From the NCBI GenBank assembly GCA_015698045.1, contig BLAL01000278.1:248001-312000 (forward strand): a stretch of DNA of 64,000 nt. The letters run 5' to 3'. The notes beneath the pieces are model-generated. The model had not been told where the DNA came from and did not search any database. It was given only the letters and a program-made list of their open reading frames with translations. Origin of the DNA: Rhizophagus clarus (Eukaryota; Glomeromycota; Glomeromycetes; Glomerales; Glomeraceae). This document shows positions 35,921 to 45,671 of the stretch, one piece after another. The translations under genes and the position numbers were made by a program. The number at the start of each line of letters is the position of its first letter. Position 1 is the first letter of the stretch.

Positions 35921-37154
35921 TTACACCCGGACAATTATACTTAAATTAGTCATAATTTGAATCTCATTTCCGAATATTTTAATCACTATTTTATTTGTTT
36001 TATTTTTTGTTTATTTTCATGTGACAATAAATAACATACTATTATTATATTTAAGGGAAATAAACGGTTTTTTGATGACTTTTTCATGGTACATTACGTA
36101 ACGAAATTTACAATGAAGCCAAGCTGCCAAAAAAACGCTTATTAACTGCTGCGCATAATGATCATTTTTTTGATCAGGTGTTGAGTCAATGACACAATGC
36201 GGTGGTAATTGTGTAACATTAAAAATGATTTAAAAATGAGGCTATTAATAGCAATGAAATAATAATACGAATTGCTACTTACTAATAGGGGTTTAGAACC
36301 GGTTGCGATAAAATCGGTTTTAAACCAGTTATCGTTTAAACCCGAATGTTAATTTCTTATTAATCACTTGAATTTATGAATTACAAACTGCCTAAATTAT
36401 TGTAGATCTACACACCGGTAATCACACCCGCTACTAATCGACTTAAAATTTTTATTTGTTCACAATTATTAAATAAATTAAATGAAATCTATTAAATTTT
36501 GATTTAAAATATGATCGGACTTAATATAATATAAATACTAAATTCACTTATTATATTAAAATTGATCAATCGTATTGTATAAGGACAAAGAATTATGTAC
36601 AGTACAAATCAGATTCCAAAATATATTTTATAATTGGTATGACGACTCCAACAGTAAGTTTGATTCATCGTATTGCCGTATGACATAGTTGTTTTTCTTG
36701 AATATTCAAAAATATTTTCAAGTAATTTTTATATTTATTTATAAATAATGAAGCTTTGCAATAAAAAGAGGAAGAACCGAAATTGAATATTCAAGTAGCT
36801 CGAACGCTGCGACAATAACAATTTTCTGTCGATTATTAATTTCCATTTTTTTCATTTCATTAAGAGACGATATAAACGATATTACTTATTGTTCAAATGA
36901 AGACAATAATTCTTTCATTGTAATTTCGTATGTGCATGAACTATTTTACTTAAAATGACCGACCATCTGCATCAACGCATGCTTCGCAATTAAATAAATA
37001 TGTTATTGTTCAAAAATCATTCCATTCTTTCTTAAATAAACCGAGAAATAAATGATTTGCAATTTCTTTTTTTCCTTTTTTGGTATTACCATTGAAATTT
37101 AAAAACAAATATTGTTGAATATGGTCATATAATTGAAAAAACTCTCCCACAAAT
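35921..37154. other. intergenic region before the kinase
   Basis: No gene supported. A foldback at about 36293-36352 starts GGGTTTAGAACCGG and ends TATCGTTTAAACCC, probably a transposon end. An ATG followed by a GTAAGT donor at 36639-36659 was examined and not accepted. Confidence 0.45.
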
Positions 37155-38725
37155 ATGTCTAAAAATTTTAATAATGTCAAAAACACCAATTTAGAAATTT
37201 CAAATGAATGTAAACAAGAAATACTTGAACAAATTTATGGTTTATGTTCCGATTGTAAACAACCAAAAACTTATTATGATTGGTGCCAAAATTGCTGTAG
37301 CAAAGGATTTAAACATGATTTTAATAAATGGACTAGTGGAAATAAATATGTTGACAAGTTTATTCAAGAAACACAACAAAAAGCAAGATGCAGAACTGAA
37401 GTTATAGAATGGATTCCTTATAATAGATTAAGAAATATTAAATATCTTACTAAAGGTGGTTTTAGTACTATTTATAAAGCTATTTGGTTAGATACGACAA
37501 TCAGACCGGGTTTGGGTAATGAATTTCAACTTTGTAATCAAGATTCCAGTTATCTTCATTTTGATGAGAATGATTATAGAATTGCAAAAGAAATTGATGT
37601 TAAGTCACCGCTTAATAAAAATGAAGAAGGTCGTTATGTCATATTAAAAAACTTAAATAATTCTTCAAATATTAATGATGATTTTTTAAATGAAGTAAGT
37701 TATTTCTTAAAAATGCATATCAATTTTAAAATACTATAAGTGATTATTTTATTTATTATAGTGGAAAAATTATCTACAATGTGTTAATTCAGCTTATAAT
37801 AATAACACTTACTTAGTTGTACGTATATATGGAATAACTCAAGACCCAGAAACATTGAATTATATGATTGTAATGAAATTAATAAATGGAGGAAATTTAA
37901 GAACTAATTTACTAACAAAAAAATATAACCCATTTGAAAAATATAAAAATTTAATGGGTATTGCGAAATTACTTTTAACTTTACATGAGAGTAATTTAGT
38001 TCGTGGTGATTTTCATAGTGGAAATATACTTTTAGATAGTAGGGATATCAATTATATAAGTGACTTTGGATTAAGTAGACCAGTTAATAAAACTATTAAT
38101 TCAAATGAAATTTACGGAGTAATTCCTTACATGGCTCCAGAGGTTTTACGTGGAAAACAATATACTAAAGCTGCTGATATTTATTCTTTTGGGATCATTA
38201 TGTGGGAATTTACGTCTGGCATTCCCGCTTTTAACGATAGATCTCATGATTTTGACCTTTCTTTAGATATTTGTGAAGGATTGAGACCAAAAATTCTTGA
38301 AAGTACATTGCCAGTATACGCAAGATTGATGAAAAGATGTTGGGATTCTGATCCTAATAAAAGTCCGACAGCTGATGAATTAGTTGAAATTCTTACTTGC
38401 TGGTATGATTATTATCCGAAAACTAAGCTTTCTGATAGAATACCAGTTTCTAGTAAGTTAAAAGAATTTCTAATTTCATTGAATGATTAATTCATAATTC
38501 TTCTTATTTCATCATTTTTATCTAATTTTATCACTATAATTAGGAAATGTACCTATTACTAGAAATCATCCATTATCTTGTTATACAAGCAGAAAAATTG
38601 ATTATTCTGCAAAATTAAACGAAAATTTAAATCAAAATGAATTAATCGTAACATATGAAAAAAAAGAATATAATAATGAGACGATATTATTAAGTGAAAA
38701 TTTAGGTATCGAAATTTTCATATAA
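37155..38725 (+). CDS. TKL-like protein kinase with Cys-rich N terminus
   Basis: Three exons: 37155-37694, 37762-38452 and 38544-38725, 470 residues; introns of 67 and 91 nt with GTAAGT donors and in-frame junctions. The N terminus has a Cys cluster (C31, C34, C44, C47, C48) seen in the expanded kinase family of these fungi, possibly metal-binding. The kinase domain spans about 90-370: glycine loop KGGFSTIY (100-107), Lys165 in VILK, catalytic Asp263 with Asn268, DFG at 281-283 and APE at 305-307. The catalytic loop is unusual: RGDFHSGN where HRD or HGD is expected. Asp and Asn are kept, so activity is plausible. The third exon supplies the family-type tail with NHPLSCYTSRKIDYSAKLNE, which supports the second intron over the upstream stop at 38490. 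Likely cytosolic signalling; substrate unknown. Confidence 0.85.
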
Positions 38726-39113
38726 TTTATCTTAACCTTTATGTACAAATCAAAATCTTAATTTTAATTTAATTTTTTATTTAATTATTAGATAAATATA
38801 TGATTTAAATAAATTAAGCCTATAAAATTCATCTTAAGGTTCATTTATTTTATGTATTGAGCTGGTTTGCGACTAAAATTTTTAACGTTAATGATGTAAT
38901 TTACAAATACGCCGTAAGTCACGTTAAGAAAAAAATGTAACGAACAAATGATGGGATATAATGAGGTTAAAATCCTAATACCAAAATAAATTAGATTAGA
39001 TTCACATAAAAAAATGATGATGTAATTTTATTTGGTTTGTTATGTTTGTTATAAATTATCCTCATAAATTCTCATCCTTTTTTTTTCTAAATAATAATCT
39101 TTATATGACAAAA
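38726..39113. other. intergenic region, RPB10 promoter
   Basis: 388 nt between the kinase stop and the RPB10 start, so the kinase 3' UTR and the RPB10 promoter are both here. An in-frame ATG at 39105, three codons upstream, is a possible alternative start but has a poorer context. Confidence 0.45.
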
Positions 39114-39909
39114 ATGATTATTCCAATTCGTTGTTTCACTTGTGGAAAAGTATTAGCTAATAAATGGAATCATTATCAAACTATGTTAGAGAGTGAATAC
39201 TCTGAAAGGTATTTTTTGGATTGATTAATTTTTCTCATAAATTATTTGTAAATTAATTTTTATTATATGTAAAAAGCGCAGCACTAGAAGCTCTCGGAAT
39301 AACTAGATATTGTTGTCGTCGAATGCTTATATCTCACGTTGATTTTATTCATAAAATCTTAACATTTGCTCGTATGTTAATTATTTATCTTAATAGCCCT
39401 TGTTCCATTAATCTTTTGTATTAAATATTATTTTTTGTTATTAAATAGCACAAGTATCAACAGGGATTAATACTCAATTCTCTGGACCTTTTGTTTTTAG
39501 AAATATTTATAATGAATCGACTACATCACCTTCACCTTTCAATTCCCCAAGATATGAACCTGAAAGATCTCGTCCCCCTAATGTGAATCTTTCTGAGTAT
39601 CAATCTATTCTTCCTGATAATGATCCTTCCAGATATGTCCCAAATGAAAGTTCACCAAGATATCCCCAAAATGATGATTTTAGCCAATTTAATCCTGCAT
39701 ACGAACTTACCACGGATGATCATTCTCCTTCTACTCTTTCAAGACAAGTCATTCCTGATTCTTCAACCTATCAATTTGCTTCAATAGGAGAGATTGACAC
39801 ATCCTTTTCTCATCAGCGTGAACAAAAGGATGGTTATTTCTCACAATATTTATCTAAACAAAATCAATCACGTGGTGATGATTCTCCAAGATATTCCCCT
39901 GATTATTAA
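39114..39909 (+). CDS. RPB10: RNA polymerase subunit RPB10 with Ser-Pro/Tyr-rich tail
   Basis: Exons 39114-39208, 39277-39371 and 39449-39909 give 216 residues; introns of 68 and 77 nt (donors GTATTT and GTATGT). Residues 1-64 are a canonical RPB10/RPABC5, the small zinc-binding subunit shared by RNA polymerases I, II and [15 protein letters not shown] at the start, Cys7, Cys10, Cys44 and Cys45 all present, RYCCRRM and HVDFI conserved, core ending in the family-typical Ala-Pro. Normal family length is about 65-75 residues. Here exon 3 adds residues 65-216, a disordered-looking tail rich in Ser, Pro, Tyr, Asp and Gln. It contains SPRY at 96-99, 132-135 and 209-212, PSRY at 123-126 and seven Ser-Pro pairs. 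The Ala-Pro junction is formed only by splicing intron 2; unspliced RNA would end after about 17 unrelated residues. Core certain; tail strongly suggested by frame and splice signals. Confidence 0.85.
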
Positions 39910-42149
39910 GATTTATATGATACATATAACATAACTATCTAATTTTGAAAACAAGTAATTCCACTATTCCCATACTTCTATTATTTACGATTTTCTCACA
40001 ATGACAAAAAAAATATATTGAAATGAATAAATAGCTATTTTTTGCTAGTAAATTTATCATAATTATATTGAAGCTATAAAAACTCATCAAATTCGCTGTA
40101 TGTGGTAAATTTATAGGAACGATTAGTGATTACAAAATTTTTGCAATTACAGCAATTATTTTGTCCTAAAGTCCTTTAAATATAGAACGCCGTTATATAC
40201 CGTTATTCTTGAATAATATCATATAGAAGATTTAGCAACATTAAATTTTTTTTTTTTTTGTTTTCTGAATTCGACATGAATTTGCCAATGTTGGGAACCA
40301 AAAATAAGAGAATTAATTAAACATGCCGCAAAATATATTTTTTAGGATAATCAAACAGAGCCAAACTATTCACGAAGTTCATCCCATATACTTAAATAAT
40401 TTGACGTTACTTAAAAGTTCAATGAATATAATAAACCCAAGGTGCTTTGAGTTTGAATCTAAACGTTTTACTGAAACTGGGTGCTAATATTGAGAAAGCT
40501 TTGTGTACGCAATTTCATTATTAGAAAATAAATTTGATATTTAAAACGATTCTGCTGTTTTATGTGAGAAAGTATGAAAATATTATACGTACATTTTTTA
40601 AAGGAAATAAATTTATACGAATGACTTTAATTAATGATCGCTAGTAAGAATTAACTCACATTATTGTTTCCCGCAAATTATTTATTTATTTGTTATAACT
40701 GTCCTATTAAAAGTAAATTGTTTTGAACTTATTAAGCTTAATGAAACAAATATAACGTATATTTTGATGATAAAACTATTTAATGCAATTTTTTCAGTAA
40801 AATAATTATTAAACTTGTCAAAATTTGTGGTAATCAACTGTCAAATTTAATTAATTACTATCATAATCGATTTTTAAAGATGTCAAATTGACTATGTGGT
40901 CCTAACTCAATCAGATCTTTGTCCTGTAGATGGTATCATCTAAAAGAAAATTCCACGTGAAATTTTTGATAAGCTAATTTTGGAATTAATTATTATGTGG
41001 GATGAAATGGAAAATTCGATCATTTTGAATTTTGTAATGACAAAGTTTTTTCATTGCATTTTTACATATAATGCGAGGATAATTATAGATTTTATAACAC
41101 CAACAAAAAAGAAATTGAAGACGAATTCTGAAGAGTTGTCGAAAACGTAGAATAAGGACCATCAGGGTAAACATTCTGGAAAACTGATCTATCTAAGAAC
41201 AGCAAGTCAAACGAGACAATGTTAAAGTTCTTAGTAAATTAGCAGAAACTTTAAAAATCTTTGCGTAAACTTTTACTATTGTATTTTTTCGTTTTTAAAA
41301 TATAAAATCATGATTTATTTATTTTTATTCCTTTTTGCTTTCCCCTTCCCTCATCATTTTTTCCCTTTCTTTAATATAAATATTATTTGGTTTCTAAAAA
41401 AACAAAATTACTATAGAATTACATAATTTCTGGTTAGGGTCAAAAGGAAGATTTTGTATGCTCTTTTAAATTTAATTATTGTAAAGTTAACCTTAGCAAA
41501 AAATTGTCATTAAAAACCCACGTTTTCCTCTAAGTAACCTTGCAGGAAAAGCAAAATTGCATACAGGATTCAATTTAGGAGCCTGAATAGTGCTTTGATA
41601 AGTTTTATTTGTAAAATTAAAAATTTTCTCGTTAACGGTCAGAAGTGAATTTGATCATGTGGAGACGATCTGAAAACCGTCTCCTTTCAGTATGGTCTTT
41701 TTACATGTAGGAATGGAGAGTCTTTTTGGTCCAGAGCATCTTTGTCAGTATTTGAGAAATCTTAAAAAGCAAAAAAAAAAAGCAGGAAATTTAAATAAAA
41801 CATGTCACGTGATTACACCCGGAAAGACGTCTTTTTTGTGGAACGAAAGAACTTTGTGGCTATTTTTTATCTTTTAAACTAGAAAATTTATCAAATCCTA
41901 AAATAAGGGACCTCAATAAATTTTTTTTTACAAATAATATTTTATTTCTCGTACAGATACAGTATATATAAAATACAGTACATAATAAATAAAAGAAAAG
42001 AAAATAAAATAAATAAAATAAAAGAAGTAAAGAAAAGAAGAGAAGGGAAGAGAAGGGAAGAGAAAATAAATAAACTTTGGTCAAGAAAGTTTAAAAATTT
42101 ATACTTTAAACCTTAAATATCCGGGTTTCTTTTCTATTTTATAAAAACA
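39910..42149. other. gene-poor intergenic region
   Basis: No supported gene. Open frames at 40986-41174 (minus), 41692-41877 (plus) and 41860-42084 (minus, in purine-rich simple sequence) are judged spurious. A hairpin lies at 41661-41684. An A/G-rich microsatellite (AAGAGAAGGG-type) occupies about 41990-42070. Confidence 0.45.
41661..41684. repeat. perfect 7-bp hairpin
   Basis: GGAGACG, a 10-nt spacer, then CGTCTCC. It stands out by its GC content. Function unknown. Confidence 0.6.
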
Positions 42150-42665
42150 TTATTCTGAAGCTCCACCGTATCTCACATTTTCCGTGTCTTGTGCATCATC
42201 AGAAATAGCTTCATTATTAACCAAAGTTTGTGTTGTATCACAAGTATTATCATCCGAATATACTTGGAAAGTAGATTGAGTATCGAAGGATTGTTGTTGA
42301 ATACTATTTTGTTGGATACTATTTTGTTGATAAACATCAGGTTGTTGGACTTGTTGAATCAGTTGTCGAATCCATGACTGTATATTATAATGATGTGGAA
42401 ATTGGTGACCAGGAATATGAGATAAATTAATATTATTATTCAAACGTTGCGCAATTTCTAGATGATTTAATTCGGTATATGTAACGTAATAAATGCGGGT
42501 ATCGTTTGGTAAAGGAAAGTAAAATTCAAATGTAGCGTTTTGAAGAACAGGAGTTGCAGTATTAATGAACGCATTAGATATTCCTGCGTTGTTGATTAAA
42601 GTATGTTGCTCATTATTGTTATTATCAGGATTCTGTAAATCTTGTGTAGTGTCGTTATTGGACAT
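42150..42665 (-). CDS. uncharacterised Gln/Asn-rich protein
   Basis: 171 residues from the ATG at 42663-42665; the longer frame starts at a non-ATG codon. No known domain. The N terminus (1-40) and C terminus are Asn/Gln/Asp-rich and probably disordered, with a QQNSIQQNSIQQQ run. The middle (about 45-110) looks folded, with FEFYFPLPNDTRIYYVTY and LNNNINLSHIPGHQFPHHYN. I have a weak impression that this middle part is a lineage-specific family of these fungi, but I cannot name a function. The frame is intact, with ordinary codon use and a normal AT-rich upstream region, so the gene is probably real. Confidence 0.65.
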   Translation of the reverse strand: MSNNDTTQDLQNPDNNNNEQHTLINNAGISNAFINTATPVLQNATFEFYFPLPNDTRIYYVTYTELNHLEIAQRLNNNINLSHIPGHQFPHHYNIQSWIRQLIQQVQQPDVYQQNSIQQNSIQQQSFDTQSTFQVYSDDNTCDTTQTLVNNEAISDDAQDTENVRYGGASE

Positions 42666-43108
42666 ATTCAAATAAAAAAAATATTTAAAAAAAATGATAA
42701 TTGGAAATTTGAAGCAATAGAATCCAATAATCTAAATGTATAGCTTATTTATACGTATATGGTCAACATGATCGACATGATGACAAAAAAAAGTCTAGTA
42801 CGACTGTTACGTATCACGTGAAATCTCATATAAACCGATATGGCAAATTTATACACGAATTTCTGTACAAAATAAAATTTTGTCGCATAAAGGTAAAATT
42901 TATATGGTTAGAAAGCCCTATTTCTGAACTTTTATTTACTGACTTTAAAAAACTTCTTTTTATAAAAAATTTTTGAAAAACTTTATATGAAGTTGCGAAT
43001 AGGAATCTATGTTTTTGCGAATGGGCAATCTTGCATTTTTATTGGTTATTAGTATCATTTGTATCACGTGTTACAAAAACTTAAACGAATGGTTATGATT
43101 GCAATAAA
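42666..43108. other. upstream region of the Gln/Asn-rich gene
   Basis: Contains the minus-strand promoter of the gene at 42150-42665 and two CACGTG E-box-type palindromes (about 42835 and 43070). No gene seen. Confidence 0.4.
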
Positions 43109-43303
43109 ATTTGCTATATGATAGGGGCTTTAGCTTACTTCAGATACTAAGCGGGTTCTTTAGGTAGAATTGGTTATAGTTAGTTATGGATGTTTTATTG
43201 TATTTCTTTTTGTAGATTGATTTATAATAGTTTTTCTGTTCTAATCATCTGTCCGAGATTAAAAATAAAAATAAATAAAAATATAACATTTGCTATATGA
43301 TAG
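43109..43303 (+). mobile_element. 163-bp retro-insertion with 16-bp target duplication
   Basis: ATTTGCTATATGATAG at 43109-43124 is repeated perfectly at 43288-43303. The 163 bp between (43125-43287) end in a tail of AAAAATAAAAATAAATAAAA type. A long perfect target duplication plus an A-rich 3' tail indicates target-primed insertion of a SINE or of a heavily 5'-truncated LINE. It contains no coding sequence. Confidence 0.75.
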
Positions 43304-43312
43304 AGATGTAAT

Positions 43313-44378
43313 TCTTTACGATATACCTATTACCTGGTCCCCAAAACAAATCCTTTCACACTTGTCTAAGTCTTAGGAATGACGCTCAAAACTCAACGGA
43401 AGTATTATATTATCCGTCTTAAGATCGCATTCAACGATTTCACACTTGTAGTGTTTGATGGAGGAAAATGGTGCCATCGCTTGAATAATCTGGAAGTAAG
43501 GTGGTTTCCTGGACGTTGAACCTTGAAACAAAGACAAATTCGCTCAACATCCACGGCCAAGGTGGAGGATTCTGTTCTTGCAGACTCTCTCATCACCCAG
43601 GACTTCGACAAACAAGATTCCTTTTTCAAGGATCAAGGACTTAGGTCCTATAAATCCTCAAACAGGGCTCCGATCATTACACGTTAGTGGGTTTCTTCAA
43701 AACGCATGAGGATATGAAATCAGCAAATAGAATCCCCCTTCGTATACGAATATATTCATTACAAATGGTCTCGCACGAGCGGTCGCCCTATCAAGAAGAA
43801 GCTTGAAAAGTCTTCGTCATAGTCATCGCAAAAACACTCCAGCCAGGATAATGGAAAACAAGGTTCCACTTCTAATCCTTTGAACAAGCCTGATAAGTTG
43901 TGTAATGCATCTCGCAAGTCAAAGCCCGGAACAAGAATCAGAAGGCTGGCAAGACGAAATTAGATAAAGCGGATATTCTGAAATTAGTCTTGTCTCTTTT
44001 AGACTAGTTTAGTATAGGAGCTTAATTTTTGTATTTTTTTTTTCTTTTTCTTAGTAGTGTAGGTTAAATGTTTATCCCCCTTTTTAAATTTCTTTTTATC
44101 CTGTGCATTTTTTTTATTTTGATTAACTAGAGCCGGGAGAATAGCTCCTTGATTACTAATTATGTTAAGATTCTTCTTGCATTTCTAGGGTCAGCGCGTC
44201 TTTTCTCTTCGGTGTGGTGATTACACGCACATAAGTGTTGTGTTGCACGTCACCGGGGAACCTGCGTCATGGTGACGTTTTTATCCAGTAGTAATTTAAT
44301 AGATTAGTTTTTTAAAACGACATATCTATTCACTGTATCTGAGGCGCCCACCTTGAAAAATAAAAATAAAAAAAATCA
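43313..44378 (+). mobile_element. retroelement remnant with broken ORF
   Basis: This region is noticeably less AT-rich than its surroundings. The plus strand reads, with several stops and frameshifts, as one protein (FNDFTLVVFDGGKWCHRLNN, then EDSVLADSLITQDFDKQ, then a basic tail ending near 43990). About 390 bp of 3' UTR-like sequence follow, ending in AAAAATAAAAATAAAAAAAA. A 7-bp match ATGTAAT flanks both ends (43306-43312 and just after the tail) and may be the target duplication. The protein looks like a retrotransposon accessory ORF but I cannot name a domain. The minus-strand frame at 43405-43629 is a shadow. Confidence 0.5.
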
Positions 44379-44538
44379 TGTAATACGTAATACCCTTAAT
44401 TTTTTTTCCGAAGGAAAGAATCATTGTTGATCACGTGGTTATCGTATTAAGCCAATACTGTTGGATCAAACATAACACCACTTTTAACAACGTGAACGTT
44501 CTATAATGAGTATTGCGCCCCAGAGAAAGGGAACCTAT

Positions 44539-44688
44539 TTACACGTTCTTCGCGTGATCGACAAAAGCACGAAGAGAACTTGTAACTTGGCCAACAATTC
44601 CTGATAAATTTCCAATTATAATAAACTCGATGAAATATACAGTGATCGCAACTCTTAAAAATCGGAAAAGTTTAATAAAAAAATGTTA
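44539..44688 (-). pseudogene. coding-like fragment, possibly a terminal exon
   Basis: The minus strand is open for about 48 codons ending at TAA (44539-44541). It encodes a chain with a hydrophobic middle and the end GIVGQVTSSLRAFVDHAKNV. Composition and codon choice look protein-coding, but no ATG or convincing upstream exon was found. Either the last exon of an unresolved gene or a gene remnant. Confidence 0.3.
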
Positions 44689-45595
44689 AATTAACATAAC
44701 TTTTTTGTTTTATAATAAAGTTGCACATACGCTTATTAAATTATTAGTCAAGTAAGTTTAATATTCATCGCTCTTCTTTAATTTCATCAAATTTTTTACT
44801 GCAGAAAAGGACAACGACAGTAGTTAGTTATTTTAACGGGAGTTTAAGTAAAATGCAATTCTCAGAGATACTCATAATTAATTGGTTAGAGTACGGAATA
44901 TACATAAGTACAAAACTCTATAAAACAAACTTTAGTTCTATCTAAACATTTTCTGCCAAAGAATCACGATAACTTTAGGAAATATGATTTATCAGTTCGT
45001 TGATCGTAAATTTTTAAATATATTTTTAAATTTTTATGCTATAGACAGACATATAGTATTACACACTTTTAAATGCTTTATAACAAAGTTCACATAAAAA
45101 ATTTGCAAATTTTTTTCAGATTTTATACACCGTTATTATTGTTACTTTCTTCAAGTTTTATATTTGAAGTGCAGAGATTTCGAAAAGAATTGAAAAATTT
45201 GAATGTGTTAATACTATTAAAAATTAATGCATTAACTCTATTTGTGATGGTGAATTTATAGAATGTTCTAATGTATGTATGAACAACTATAATTGTGACG
45301 GTGAATTTTACAGAATGTTCTGAATATAAAAGTATTTATGTTTGAAGGGGAATGTTTTTCTAATTATAATTAATCGATGACTGCGGGTAATTTGGTCGAT
45401 CAAAAGCGGCATTAAAATTATGTAAATCGATAGTGATCGATTAATTGACCGACTCGATTAAACCAGTTCGATAAGAACACTAACCGTTAAAAGACAAATT
45501 TTACTACGGCGCTAAAATCATACCATTTCAAGTTTAAATCGCATGGTATTTTTACCCCGTGTATGTATTATTACGTCATGGAATGTTTAAAGTAG
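44689..45595. other. upstream region of the Sel1 kinase
   Basis: AT-rich with no supported gene. GC-richer palindromic bits around 45375-45475 (CGATCGATT-like) resemble the end of a small transposon, but no matched ends were found. Confidence 0.4.
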
Positions 45596-45602
45596 TATAA
45601 AG
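45596..45602 (+). promoter_or_regulatory. TATA box of the Sel1 kinase gene
   Basis: TATAAAG. Its position favours translation starting at 45672 rather than at the in-frame ATG at 45612, which lies only 10 nt beyond the TATA box. Confidence 0.45.
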
Positions 45603-45671
45603 ATAGTCCACATGCATTTAGTAATAAAAGCTTCAACTTATAAAAAGCTCCGTTATAAATTATTATCAAAA

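Noticed and set aside
36639..36960. Possible spliced small gene: ATG ACG ACT CCA ACA followed by GTAAGT
   Set aside because: An in-frame second exon of 16 codons can be built, but it is short, unremarkable and ends at once; other acceptors hit stops. Not enough support.
43405..43629. 74-codon minus-strand ORF
   Set aside because: The coding signal in this block is on the plus strand (broken retroelement ORF); this is its shadow.
45612..45671. Upstream in-frame ATG for the Sel1 kinase
   Set aside because: It is only 10 nt beyond the TATA box, so it is unlikely to be in the mRNA; the ATG at 45672 is preferred.
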